From contig JAEOAD010000005.1 of the NCBI GenBank assembly GCA_036365145.1, forward strand, positions 8,376,001 through 8,440,000: a stretch of 64,000 bases of DNA, written 5' to 3'. Positions 1 to 9,775 of the stretch are shown in pieces; the first letter of the stretch is position 1; each line of letters opens with the position of its first letter. Position numbers and translations under genes: made by a program. This stretch comes from Orientallactaga sibirica. Its lineage: Eukaryota > Chordata > Mammalia > Rodentia > Dipodidae. The notes under the pieces are model-generated. The model was not told the origin of the DNA. It saw only the letters and a list, made by a program, of their open reading frames with translations, and ran no database searches.

Positions 1-552
1 GTCGTGGTTGCTAAAGGAAGAGCTTAGCCTTACAGTAGATGTCACTGTAACGCTGCTGAACTGTCCTTTGGTGCTCTCACTGTCACTGCATCATGGCTGA
101 ATCAGGCATGTCCATTTGCCTTGCTATTAAACATATTAAATGGAGAGGAATGCTCAAACGTAATTGAAGATGGAAAAAGGAAATAGATTATCTTTTTCAT
201 AGGACAATTATTTAAATGAAATAGAATACATAAACTTCATTCATGTCTAACGTTGCATATGTTGAGGAAATAAAATATGTGTCAGATATGGCAATTTTAA
301 ATTAAATGATGTATATAATAAGTCATAAAGTACATAAATAAGTAAATCTGTAGAGTTTACTATATGGTGGTCAGGAGATTTAATGGCTTCATTTTTTTGT
401 AATTTATGTAGCATTTTGGTAGAAATGAAAATTGTGCATAAATGTTTGCTATTTATGAGTTTTTTCATGAGAAAGCACCATGCTTTGAACTTGGTAATTT
501 AGAACTCTGCAATGTAGAAATAGCAAGTTCACTCTGGTCTTCTTTTTTCTTT
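1..552. other. unique AT-rich sequence, no gene seen
   Basis: AT-rich DNA with no recognisable repeat, RNA gene or conserved reading frame. The short open frames here have no recognisable domain and stop by chance. Confidence 0.6.
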
Positions 553-561
553 AGAAGACTG

Positions 562-812
562 GTTTTTTTAATTAAAAAAATTTTTGTTTATTTTTATTTA
601 TTTATTAACAACAGACTGAGAGAAAGAGGTAGAGGGAGAGAGAGAGAGAGAGAAAATGGGCACACCTGGGCCTCCAGCCACTGCAAACGAACTTTAGATG
701 CATGTACCACCTTGTGTGCCTGGCTTAAGTGGGTTCTGGAGAATTGAGCCTTGAACCTGGGTCCTTGGGCTTCATAAGCAAGTGGTTAACCACTAATCCA
801 TCACTCCAGCCC
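562..812 (-). mobile_element. tRNA-derived SINE type A (upstream copy of duplication)
   Basis: Minus-strand type A SINE. A T-rich tail and a GA tract come first, then the body (CCACTGCAAACGAAC, GTGTGCCTGGC), and it ends with a diverged head at about 790-812. A 9 bp target-site duplication AGAAGACTG flanks it at 553-561 and 813-821. It is the donor of the right part of the chimeric SINE at 1407-1632. Confidence 0.93.
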
Positions 813-1406
813 AGAAGACTGTTTTTGAAGTCTGGTTTTTACATTATTACCTTCACTTAAATATGGCTTTTTATTCTAAATCATTGTCCTAAAGACCTCT
901 ATCAACACGTTCATCTTGTGAGGAGTGAGTCCCATTCCCACTTTTTGGAATGCTCAGTGCCTCACTCCTTGAAATCCTCTTGTAGGCAGCTATCTAGTTT
1001 CCAAGAGCCTTTCCTATCACTGCTATTGCTTTGATTTTTAAGCTTTGATTGTCAATTATCTCCATTTTGTACTTGTGTATATGTGGTGTGTGTGTGTGTG
1101 TGTGTGTGTGGGCACACTTGTATGTGGGGGGGGGTGAAAGCATGTGTATAGGAGAGTACAATTTTGGATATCTTCCTTGATCACAGTCCATTTTACTTAT
1201 TGAGACAGGCTCCCTCCTTGAACCTAGAGCTCACTGATGTGGCCGAACTAGCTAGTTAAACTGCCCAGGTTATCTGCATGTCCACCTCCTGAATACTAGG
1301 TATACCTTACTTTTATGTAGGGACTGGAGATCTGAACTCAGTTCCTCATGCTTGCATGACAAGCACATTCCTAACTTAGCCATGACCCCAGCCCCTCTAC
1401 ATTATT
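813..1406. repeat. tandem duplication, first copy of the unique segment
   Basis: This segment is repeated almost exactly at 1633-2234, about 820 to 828 bp downstream. The main length difference is the (TG)n run, 26 bp here and about 36 bp downstream. A few substitutions are visible, for example AAAGACCTCT here against AAAGCCCTCC there. It holds unique sequence and a B4-like SINE. Confidence 0.95.
1070..1393 (-). mobile_element. B4-like SINE with (TG)n
   Basis: Minus-strand B4-like element: a (TG)n run at 1085-1110, a B1-derived middle (TTATTGAGACAGGCTCCCTC), then the ID-type end (CTGAACTCAGTTCCTCATG, ending GCCATGACCCCAGCCCC). The family is a fusion of B1-like and ID-like parts. The copy is old and diverged. 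It was present before the local duplication, because the second unit carries it too. Confidence 0.75.
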
Positions 1407-1632
1407 ATTTTTATTATTTTTATTTATTTATTAACAACAGACTGAGAGAAAGAGGCAGAGAGATATAGAGAGAAAACGGGCACACCTGGGCCTCCAGCCA
1501 CTGCAAACGAACTTTAGATGCATGTACCACCTTGTGTGCCTGGCTTAAGTGGGTGCTGGGGAATTGAGCCTTGAACCTGGGTCATTGGGCTTCATAAGCA
1601 AGTGGTTAACCACTAAGCCATCTCTCCAGCCC
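1407..1632 (-). mobile_element. chimeric tRNA SINE at the duplication junction
   Basis: Type A body nearly identical to 562-812. Its left flank, however, is CCCTCTACATTATT (1393-1406), the target duplication of the type B SINE at 2235-2464. Its right flank is AGAAGACTG (1633-1641), the target duplication of the SINE at 562-812. Mismatched flanks are what a crossover between the two SINEs would leave. The crossover lies in the shared TTATTTTTATTTATTT tail. Confidence 0.85.
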
Positions 1633-1904
1633 AGAAGACTGTTTTTGAAGTCTGGTTTTTACATTATTACCTTCACTTAAATATTGCTTTTTATTCTAAA
1701 TCATCGTCCTAAAGCCCTCCATCAACACGTTCATCTTGTGAGGAGTGAGTCCCATTCCCACTTTTTGGAATGCTCAGTGCCTCACTCCTTGAAATCCTCT
1801 TGTAGGCAGCTATCTAGTTTCCAAGATCCTTTCCTATCACTGCTATTGCTTTGATTTTTAAGCTTTGATTGTCAATTATCTCCATTTTGTACTTGTGTAT
1901 ATGT

Positions 1905-1942
<38 letters not shown>

Positions 1943-2234
1943 CACACTTGTATGTAGGGGGGTGAAAGCATGTGTATAGGAGAGTACAATTTTGGATATC
2001 TTCCTTGATCACAGTCCATTTTACTTATTGAGACAGGCTCCCTCCTTGAACCTAGAGCTCACTGATGTGGCCGAACTAGCTAGTTAAACTGCCCAGGTTA
2101 TCTGCATGTCCACCTCCTGAATACTGGGTATACCTTGCTTTTATGTAGGGACTGGAGATCTGAACTCAGTTCCTCATACTTGCATGACAAGCACATTCCT
2201 AACTTAGCCATGACCCCAGCCCCTCTACATTATT
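1633..2234. repeat. tandem duplication, second copy of the unique segment
   Basis: Second copy of 813-1406, with a longer (TG)n run (1905-1940) and few substitutions. The similarity indicates a fairly recent duplication. Confidence 0.95.
1891..2220 (-). mobile_element. B4-like SINE, duplicated copy
   Basis: Copy of the B4-like element at 1070-1393, carried inside the tandem duplication and not a separate insertion. It has the same diverged B1-like and ID-like parts. Confidence 0.75.
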
Positions 2235-2464
2235 ATTTTTATTATTTTTATTTATTTTTTTTATTTTTGGAGAGAGACACAGAGAGAGAGAGAGAGAGAG
2301 AAAGGGAGAGGGAGACAGAGAATGGGTGCGCTAGCAGCCTCTCAGTTGCTGCAGCATTGCGCCCTTGCGTCACTTTGCATCTGGCTAAATGTGGGACCTG
2401 GAGATTGGAACCGGGTTCTTAGGCTTAGCAGGCAGGTGCCTTAACCACTAAGCCATCTCTCTAG
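2235..2464 (-). mobile_element. tRNA-derived SINE type B
   Basis: Minus-strand type B SINE: T-rich tail, GA tract, type B body blocks (GCAGCATTGCGCCCTTGCGT, GATTGGAACCGGGTTC) and head ending CCATCTCTCTAG. A perfect 14 bp target duplication CCCTCTACATTATT lies at 2221-2234 and 2465-2478. The same 14-mer also sits at the junction of the upstream duplication. Confidence 0.95.
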
Positions 2465-2709
2465 CCCTCTACATTATTTTTATAGTGGCTCTATTGTTTT
2501 TATTTGAACTAAAGCAAAGCAAAACAAAAAAAATACACTGTCACTCCAGACCCATAATCCTTCTGTTCCACCTATGTCCAGGAGCATGTGTTAAATTGAT
2601 ACAATTTACATTATTCATTCATAAATACAAAATAGTTGCTGACTATCTGCCTTGTTCTCACTCCCTTCCATATAGGTCTTATATTTATGTATAATATCTT
2701 CTCCAAAAT

Positions 2710-3005
2710 GTGTTTATTGGGATATCTCCCACTCACTTAAATTCAGGATGTCCCTCCGATTGCTTCCTTCTGAAGGAGCATCCTTGTGTCAGCCTTGCTT
2801 CTTCATCTGCTGACTGGCGAGAATGGCTGAGCAGTCAACACATAGGACTTCTGCTTGGGCACTATGAACGCTGGTGGTGAGTTCACAGCACCCTGAGCAC
2901 TTCCTGCCCATGATCCTGGACTTGAGCTCTGATCCTCTCAGGTCTTCTTCATAGGTCTTCTTCTGGGGCTGGACATGAGTGAGTGGCTCCTTGAGAAAGT
3001 CCTCA
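2710..3005 (-). pseudogene. RPS27: RPS27 (40S ribosomal protein S27) processed pseudogene
   Basis: Intronless minus-strand relic of the small-subunit ribosomal protein eS27 mRNA. The frame runs from about 3005 and keeps all four zinc-binding cysteines as KCSGC and LCVDC. The stretch around ELTTSVHSAQAEVLCVDCS matches the family. Near 2790 a one-base frameshift and stop separate the end, where the frame reads like the normal C-terminus (CSFRRKQ). The 3' UTR match includes CAATAAACACATTTTGG just downstream. The first half has many replacements, so the copy is old. No poly(A) tail or target duplication is visible. The intact gene makes a protein of 84 residues. Confidence 0.85.
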
Positions 3006-3804
3006 CCCTGTGCTTTAACACTGCTTTCCATGCTGTGGTAGGTGAACTCTAACAGTCCTGTCACACATCACACTACATATCAAAAGTTCACGCTCATTCT
3101 TGTGTAGTTTAATGGGACATTCTTCATGTGGAGTCTCCTCTGAGCGGCTCCCCAGGATTTCAGGCTCCAAAATTCTAATGGTCACTATTATCCAGCTCTC
3201 AAGGTCTTCAGTGTGGGGAAGTGGGAATGGAGAAAATGTGGACCAGGTATGGAAGCTTCTTAGCCATCCACTGCTTAGGCCACATGGCAAGAAAACAGTA
3301 GACATTTCTAAGTGATTACCACAGTGAAGTTATGTTCAGTTAATCATAAATCATATGCCTTTATGATACATAGCACATATATATGGCAAGATTCCTCATA
3401 TAAGTCATGAAATGCTTTTTATAAGTTTTCATAAAAAATTTTTATGAGGCTTGTAGTGCCTTCTGTAAAATTCTGAGATTTAAGCAATAGCTTAGCTGAA
3501 GAAAATGATTGAAAATAATGAGAATTGTCAATGTAAAATGCTATAGGAAATTTAGTGTTAGACTTAATGCATTACTGAACTGATTACTATTAATATCTCT
3601 TAAAAGATAAATGCTGAATTTATAGGGAAACAAATTCCTCAAGTGATCTGAATACTAATTTTCAATAATTATGCCAATGTCACTGGGGCACAATTCTGTC
3701 AGCAATCATTTTTGTGCAGTACCTCCTTAAGTCTTTCAGCTCTCACCTTAGCATACCAAGGACAGTTCTACCTCACTTTGACTTCTCTTTTTGTTGATTT
3801 TTGA

Positions 3805-4168
3805 CATACACATATATGCATGTATATGTGTATATTCTGTGATGTGACTATATGTATGTGTATATTCAGCATGCACACGTGCTGTGCATATGTGTGTGGA
3901 GGCCAGAGTCGCATTCTGTTTCCTCCTGTTTCCCTCATCTGCCTGTTTTCTTGAGATGGAATCTCTCTCTCAATTCAGTGTGTCATATTTTCCTAGTCAG
4001 CAAACCATAGTCATTCTGCCTCCCTACTCCCTGTCCCCAGGGCAGAGGTTACAGAGATGTGTGACCATTCCCAGCTGTCTGTGAGGGTTTTGAAGAGTCT
4101 CAGGATCTCTTAGGCCCTCAAGCTACTACACTAAGCAATGTTAATCTCTGAGCCATCTCCTCAGGACT
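3805..4168 (-). mobile_element. B4-like SINE
   Basis: Minus-strand B4-like element. It has a TG-rich start with TGTGTGTGGAGGCCAGAG, a B1-like middle (TTCTTGAGATGGAATCTC) and an ID-type end with CTCTGAGCCATCTCCTCAG. These landmarks are in the usual order. The copy is diverged, so its ends are approximate. Confidence 0.8.
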
Positions 4169-5800
4169 TCACTATTTTAATCTTATATGCCTTTTATGTC
4201 TTTGTATTATATTATTAAAATATGCACCAGAATTGTACTATAGTATCATACTTCATTAAAAGCTGTTTGTGATTCTAACATTTGTTAGATAGAACACAAA
4301 AACACAAAGTGGTACTTGATGCAGTTTACAAGTAATAACTAAGTTGGAAATTCCTATTTGAAAACCTGCAATATTAAAATTCCATGTTATCCTTCTGTAA
4401 ATAAAATGCTTAGAATTATATCATATGTAGCATGGTTACAGAATTAGAGCATTAGGTTCTTGTTTAAGGTATCAAAGAAATGAATAATACAAACACAGAG
4501 AAGGGTTATTTCTGAGAATCCATTAAGGATATGGTGAAAACAGGAGAGAGAAACAAAGCAGGAAAGGAGGAATCCCTCCCCAGTGCTGGGAGGAGAGAGG
4601 AAACCATCAAAGAAGAATCTCCCTCACATGGGGACCGAAGTCTCTGAAGCCTCGGGAAGGAGGGGCCTTGGAAGAGGGTCTTTCACACGGGACTCAGGTC
4701 CCTTCATGTGCATCAAGCGTTCGACTAGAACGAGCCTCATCAATAGGCTCAGGTGTGTATGGAGGGACCTGATGGGTTGGTGGGCCCTGGAGGAATGTTG
4801 ATTCAGGAAGGGCCAGCTCACAACTGTTAAACGACTGAGGAATAAAAAGGAAGCTGTTGTTGTTCATGAGGAAGGATTGGGGTTTGCTGCTTACAGCCAT
4901 CTTGGATGGGACTCAGACACAATCAGACATGGTTTCCAGTCCTATCACTTTTCTTTGGGCCAGGCCCTCGCTAACTACCTACTAGAGAAAGCTACCCTGC
5001 TCCTAATTCACATCACTATCACAAATGTATTTTAAATATAATTGAAATATGGAGCCCTATACATGCATTAACCATTAGGAATAATATGTTTATATACAGC
5101 ATCAGTTAATTAACAAAAATCAGTTTCCCAAATTTTGAAGCAAGACAGTCCTTTGTGTTTGTTTTCCCTCCTAGTGTGTTTATGGGATAGATTAATGGGA
5201 GAAAGTCAGTAAACGTGTCAGAACATTACATAATGTAATGTTCAGATAAGTTGGCAAAAAGCTCTTGTTCTCTCCCCTTAGTTCAGTAACACAAAACAAT
5301 TTATAAACTACTAGTTTTTATGGAAATAAGAGGAATGAAATGTTTGCTTCTCCAAGCTTTTAGCTGATCTTAGCTTAAGCACATATTATTATATTGCTGA
5401 TGTTGAAGAAGAGACATTGTTATGTAGCTGCTTAACTTGGGTTGTTTCTGTCAGATGGATGCAAATGTTGAGTAGGGTTATTCTAAAAGGAACGCAAATA
5501 GTTAGGCCACGTTCTCATTTGCTGTGAAATTCCTCTATCTTCCTGGCACCACCCGGTACCCTTGAGCAATCTCGTGGATATAGTTACGAGGCTCAGCTGA
5601 GGTATTATTTCTATACAGCTATTACCACAGGGTAACTGATTGTACTCAGAGTGAAAACTTCCCCATACTCACAGCTAGTAGATATCCAGGTGAAACAGAC
5701 ATAGCCAGTGTGCAAAGGGAGCTTTATGTGCTAGTCAATGCACACATGCTAAGTGCATAGATGACACATGGGAATAGCCCTCTCGATAGTATCTGAACAG
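4169..5800. other. unique sequence, no gene seen
   Basis: No repeat family or gene recognised. Frames at 4583-4801 and 4624-4900 overlap on both strands and show no domain. They probably reflect a locally GC-richer patch at 4550-4800. Confidence 0.5.
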
Positions 5801-5809
5801 ATACTTTTT

Positions 5810-5838
5810 TTTTTTTTAAAGAAGGCCACTTCTTTTGT

Positions 5839-5885
<47 letters not shown>

Positions 5886-5907
5886 TTTGAGAGAGAGAGA
5901 TAAGGAA

Positions 5908-5947
<40 letters not shown>

Positions 5948-6101
5948 GGTGTGCCAGGGACTCCAGCCACTGCAACCGAACTCCAGATGCATGCACCCCC
6001 TTGTGCATCTGGCTTACGTGGGTCCTGGAGAATCGAGCCTCGAACGGGGGTCCTTAGGCTTCATAGGCAAGCATTTAGCCGCTAAGCCATCTCTCCAGCC
6101 C
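5810..6101 (-). mobile_element. tRNA-derived SINE type A with expanded tail
   Basis: Minus-strand type A SINE with a good body (AACCGAACTCCAGATGC, CATCTGGCTTACGTGGG) and a complete head ending GCCATCTCTCCAGCCC. The tail has grown into an (ATTT)n array at about 5843-5888, and the internal CT tract is a long GA run at about 5888-5944. A probable target duplication is GATACTTTT (5800-5808) against GATACCTTT (6102-6110). Confidence 0.93.
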
Positions 6102-6194
6102 GATACCTTTTCTTTTACAGGAGGGATTATTTCATTTGATGTACAACCTATACCATCTGAGATTTAGATTTCACAAGACTTGATGAGTTGAGCA

Positions 6195-6705
6195 GGATAA
6201 TTGTAGTAGATAGCTTCATGTTGCTGGCATGCATATACAAGCCAGGCATAGTTGATTGGAGGAAGAGATTTACTTCAGCTTACAAAAACCCAGGGGAAGC
6301 TCCATCACATGGGACACGGAAGAAGCTGCTTATATCTACAGATCCACGCAGAGAGAAACGACTGTAACAAATAAAGGGGCAGCACCTGCGCATACCGGAG
6401 CACAGATCGCTCTCTTACACTTTTGGGCTGCAATTCAGACCCTTCCCCAGTGACACCTTATTGCTGGACGCCAGAATCCGCACCAGTGACACTTCTTCCA
6501 GCCAGGTGGCTAGAGATCCAAGTTACAAGGTTGACCTGGAATTCATTATGTAATCTCAGGGCAGCCTCGAACTCATGGCGATCCTCCTTCCTTTGCTTCC
6601 TGAATGCTGGGATTAAAAGCATGCACCCCCACCCCCCAGCTTATAAGTTTAATTTTAACAACTGAGTCTATGAGGGACATACATTCAAACTAGCACCATT
6701 GTTGA
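6195..6705 (-). mobile_element. MaLR-like LTR, interrupted by B1
   Basis: Minus-strand copy of a family seen three times here (also about 35920-36330 and 36545-36927). Shared blocks are AGGCATAGTTGATTGGAGGA, CAGGGGAAG, the CAGTGACAC blocks near the middle, and the end CATTCAAACTAGCAC. The layout resembles rodent MaLR-type LTRs. The family name is an inference. A B1 fragment sits at 6519-6641. Confidence 0.6.
6519..6641 (-). mobile_element. B1 SINE fragment
   Basis: Minus-strand B1: GACCTGGAATTCATTATG, CTCGAACTCATGGCGATCC and TGCTGGGATTAAAAGC in order. The 3' part and the T-run are missing. It lies inside the MaLR-like repeat and is therefore younger than it. Confidence 0.88.
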
Positions 6706-7547
6706 GTCTTTTTCACAGAATTGCAAAGTGAGAGACTCAAGAATTGAACCCATCTCAGCCACTTCTGTATCAAATGCAGTTCCCTGTACTTTAGACTGAA
6801 GAAGGCTGTTTCTCTCACACTGTATCTAAGCTCTGAGCATGAGCTCTGAGGCTCTGCTGAGGATCCTTCTGCACTGCAGAAGCATCATGTTTCTGGAAGC
6901 ATGCATGTCCATTAAGATTCCAGTCAGTGGTGGTAGCACCAATGATTATTTCCTTTTCTCTGAAGCAAGACACAGAAGGAACTTAAAAAGTGTGGCATTC
7001 CAGTGTCGTTTCTAAAATTACTTCTTCCAGAGGCTACACATCCATAAAGAACCAGAATGCAGCACAGATTGTTTTGGATTCTTAAGGCTAGAAAAAGTAT
7101 TTGATTTAGTGTATCTAAATCTCTTCTATACTTGAAATAACCATGTCAAAATATGCATTGTTATTAGAAATAAATGGATATCATGAGTAATGAATGAGTT
7201 CAAATATGATAATCCTTATAGCCTGTAATATGTCAATCGTGGTTAATAAATTGAACAAATAAATATCTCAGTATTTGTTAGGGTTTGGGACAGAAGAAAA
7301 CAATGTCCATCGTACGCACTTAGAAATGCTTCAAATCAAACAGGGTCTCCTGAATTTCACTGGTGCTGTTTCATGGCTTCAGGCATAGTTCAAAAATTAA
7401 TTTATATTCCATGTAGTCTTCAATAAAAGATGCTTGGTAATAATTTGTGGGAATTCTGTGTCAGTTTTGAGTTCTTAGATTCTTAGCGACAGTCAGAGAC
7501 CGAAGGAATGAAACTAGCGATCAATGTGTCTCTACACAGGAGTCTTG
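6706..7547. other. unique sequence, no gene seen
   Basis: No repeat family or conserved frame recognised. Confidence 0.5.
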
Positions 7548-7858
7548 GTTCACTGTGCGTGTGCCTGTGCATGTGCCAGTGCCATGTATGAGCATGCCAG
7601 TCACCATACACTTGTGGATGCCATAGGACCACCCTGCAGTGCCGTTCCTCACACCCTATTTTGAGATAGGGTCTTTCTTGTTGCTTGTTTGCTGCTGAGA
7701 ATTCCAGACTTCCTGGCCCTTGAATTTTGGGGTTTTCCTGACTCTGCCTCCCATGGAACTACATGTGTCCCTCCTTATGTGGGTTCTGGTCATCCAAAGA
7801 GCAGTCATCAGGCTTGCACAGAAAGTACTTTCATCCTCTGAGCTATTCCTCCAGCCCA
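7548..7858 (-). mobile_element. B4-like SINE
   Basis: Minus-strand B4-like element: a GTGTGCCTGTGCATGTG start, a B1-like middle (TTTTGAGATAGGGTC), then an ID-type end with TGTGGGTTCTGGTCATC and GAGCTATTCCTCCAGCCC. Confidence 0.75.
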
Positions 7859-8251
7859 ACATTCATGCGGAAATACAGGGGAAATAAGTGGGGAGCTTAT
7901 TTTCTTATTTCTTGTTCTCACGGACTATTAATTTATAACTTTGTATTTAGTTTCTTGTATAGATGACTTGAAGGTGTGGGAATTTATTGTGTTTATAGCT
8001 TTAAGAACACACAAGGTCAAGTTATCTGAGTTTGGCTATATCCCTGGAGATGCCACAAGGACCATGATAGATGTCAGACATGTAGAGTCACTGATGACCA
8101 AAGCCACCTTCCATTATGACATAATGGAAACCCCTGCAGGCGCCCAAGGACTCCACCGGGGATGCACTCCACCAGAGAGGGTTCTTCAGAAGATAGCTCC
8201 TATTGTCTCCAGGTGTGGACAAAGGAACTAAAGTTACAAAAGGATGTAAAA

Positions 8252-8477
8252 TCATTTATAATGTCACAGCATTAAAAGACAGTACTGGAGCATCATTATA
8301 GCTCTACTAGAAGCTATTGAAAAATATGGACCTTGGGGCTGAAGAGATGACTCAGTGGTTAACATAATTTATACTGTCACAGCATTAAAAGACAGTACTG
8401 GAGAATCATTATGGCTCTACTAGAAGCTATTGAAAAATATGGACCTTGGGGCTGAAGAGATGACTCAGTGGTTAAAG
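8252..8477. repeat. 113 bp tandem duplication including a SINE head
   Basis: Two adjacent copies, about 8252-8364 and 8365-8477, with a 113 bp offset and only a few mismatches (for example GAGCATCATTATAGC against GAGAATCATTATGGC). Each copy ends with the first 29 or so bases of a type A SINE head (8335-8363 and 8448-8476). Only the second head continues into a full SINE. Confidence 0.95.
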
Positions 8478-8655
8478 CTGGTTGCTTGTAAAGCCTGACA
8501 GCCCAGGTTCAATTCCCCAGTACTTATGTCAAGCAAGATTCATAAGGTGGCACATGCACTGGTAATAATTTGCAGTGGCAGGAGGCCTTTGTGTAGCTGT
8601 ATTTCTCTCTCTCCCTCTTTCTTGGTCTTTCCTTGAAAATAAATAAACAGAAATG
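8448..8655 (+). mobile_element. tRNA-derived SINE type A
   Basis: Plus-strand type A SINE. The head is GGGGCTGAAGAGATGACTC, the B box is close to consensus (GGTTCAATTCC), and it has the GGTGGCACATGC block, a CT-rich tract and an AAATAAATAAA tail. Its head was copied once by the local tandem duplication. Confidence 0.92.
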
Positions 8656-8678
8656 TTTTAAAAATATGGTTCTTCTAT

Positions 8679-8962
8679 GGGCTGGAGAGATGGCTTAGCA
8701 GCTAAGGTGCCTGCCTGCTAAGCCTAAGAACGCTGGTTCCAATCTCCAGCGGTTCCAATCTCCAGGTCCCACGTTTAGCCGGATGCAAAGTGACGCAAGG
8801 GTGCAATGCTGCACTTGCCCACAAGGGGGCACACGCATCTGGATTTTGTTCACAGCAGTTGAGAGACTGCTGGCGTGCCCATCTCTGCCTCCCTCTCCCT
8901 CTGTCTATCTCTCTCTCTATCTCTCTAAAAATAAATAAAAATAATAAAAAAATTTTTCAAAA
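8679..8962 (+). mobile_element. tRNA-derived SINE type B with duplicated B-box block
   Basis: Plus-strand type B SINE with a full head, AAGTGACGCAAGGG, CACAAGGGGG, GTTGAGAGACTGC and an A-rich tail. The block GGTTCCAATCTCCAG occurs twice in a row at 8735-8749 and 8751-8765, where other type B copies have it once. An imperfect target duplication (AAATATGGTTCTT against AAATATTGTTCTT) lies just outside. Confidence 0.93.
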
Positions 8963-8975
8963 AAAATATTGTTCT

Positions 8976-9089
8976 TGGCTAATCCCAGCACCCAAGAGGC
9001 AGAGGTAGGAGGATCGCCATGAGTTTACATAGTGAATTTCAGGTCAGCCTGGGCCAGAGTGGGACCCTACCTCATAAAACAACAAAAAA

Positions 9090-9092
<3 letters not shown>
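8976..9092 (+). mobile_element. B1 SINE, 5' truncated
   Basis: Plus-strand B1 from TAATCCCAGCACCCAAGAGG through GGATCGCCATGAG, AGGTCAGCCTGGGC and an A-rich tail. The first 30 or so bases of the family are missing. The tail runs straight into a (GT)n array. Confidence 0.88.

Positions 9093-9137
<45 letters not shown>
9092..9137. repeat. (GT)n microsatellite
   Basis: About 22 uninterrupted GT units at the A-rich 3' end of the adjacent B1, a common place for a microsatellite to arise. Confidence 0.97.
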
Positions 9138-9138
<1 letters not shown>

Positions 9139-9289
9139 CATATAGTTCAGAGTTCATATAGTCTTCCCTCAAAAGACTCCAATTATTTGACCAATAGGAC
9201 TAGGTAAAATTAAAATGAATCTGTTTATTTAGTTGACTTTGACAAAAATATGAAATAATTAGATATATGTTTAAAGTGGTAGAATTTTT

Positions 9290-9510
9290 TTAAAATTTTT
9301 ATTGACAACTTCTATACTTAGAGACAATAAATCATGATATTTCCCTCCCCTCCCCCCATTCCCCTTTAGAACTCTGCTCTCCATCATATCCCCTCCCTCT
9401 CTCCATTAGGCTCGCTTTTAATCTGATGTCATCATCTTTTTCTCCTATTGTGAGGGTCTTGTGAAGGTATTGCTAGGCACTGCAAGGTCTAATTTCTGTT
9501 TGGACAGTTG
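9290..9510 (-). mobile_element. LINE-1 3' end, 5'-truncated insertion
   Basis: Minus-strand L1 3' terminal piece. It starts with a T-rich run and reads, on the minus strand, through a GGGGAGGGGAGGG purine-rich region to GTCAATAAAAAT before the tail. A perfect 16 bp target duplication AAGTGGTAGAATTTTT (9274-9289 and 9511-9526) flanks it. This is a textbook short L1 insertion, and it has no coding part. Confidence 0.9.
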
Positions 9511-9551
9511 AAGTGGTAGAATTTTTAAGGTGTTATAGCAAAACAACTAGG

Positions 9552-9764
9552 TTTTTAAATTTATTTTTATTTATTTATTAGAGACAGAGAGAAGGAGTGT
9601 GAGAGAGAAAATGTGAGAGTGGGCATGCCAGAGCATCTAGCCACTGCAAACGAACCCAGAGACATGCACCACCATGTGCATCTGGCTTATGTGGGACCTG
9701 GAGAATCGAACCCAGGCCCTTAGGCTTCACAGGCATACGCCTTAACTGCCATCTCCCCAGCCCC
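9552..9764 (-). mobile_element. tRNA-derived SINE type A
   Basis: Minus-strand type A SINE with a short GA tract, body CCACTGCAAACGAACC and a complete B box (GAATCGAACCC). The 5' head has lost a few bases around CTTAACTGCCATC. The perfect 11 bp target duplication AAAACAACTAG lies at 9541-9551 and 9765-9775. Confidence 0.95.
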
Positions 9765-9775
9765 AAAACAACTAG

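Noticed and set aside
562..812. Functional tRNA gene from the tRNA-like SINE heads
   Set aside because: SINE heads have A and B boxes but no cloverleaf that closes, and they continue into SINE body and tail. None is a tRNA gene.
7941..8231. 96-residue plus-strand frame in apparently unique DNA
   Set aside because: No family recognised, no splice-site or codon evidence, and it stops just before the tandem duplication. It would need a protein search to revive.
9092..9137. CRISPR-like or regulatory array
   Set aside because: Simple (GT)n microsatellite in a rodent genome; no spacers.
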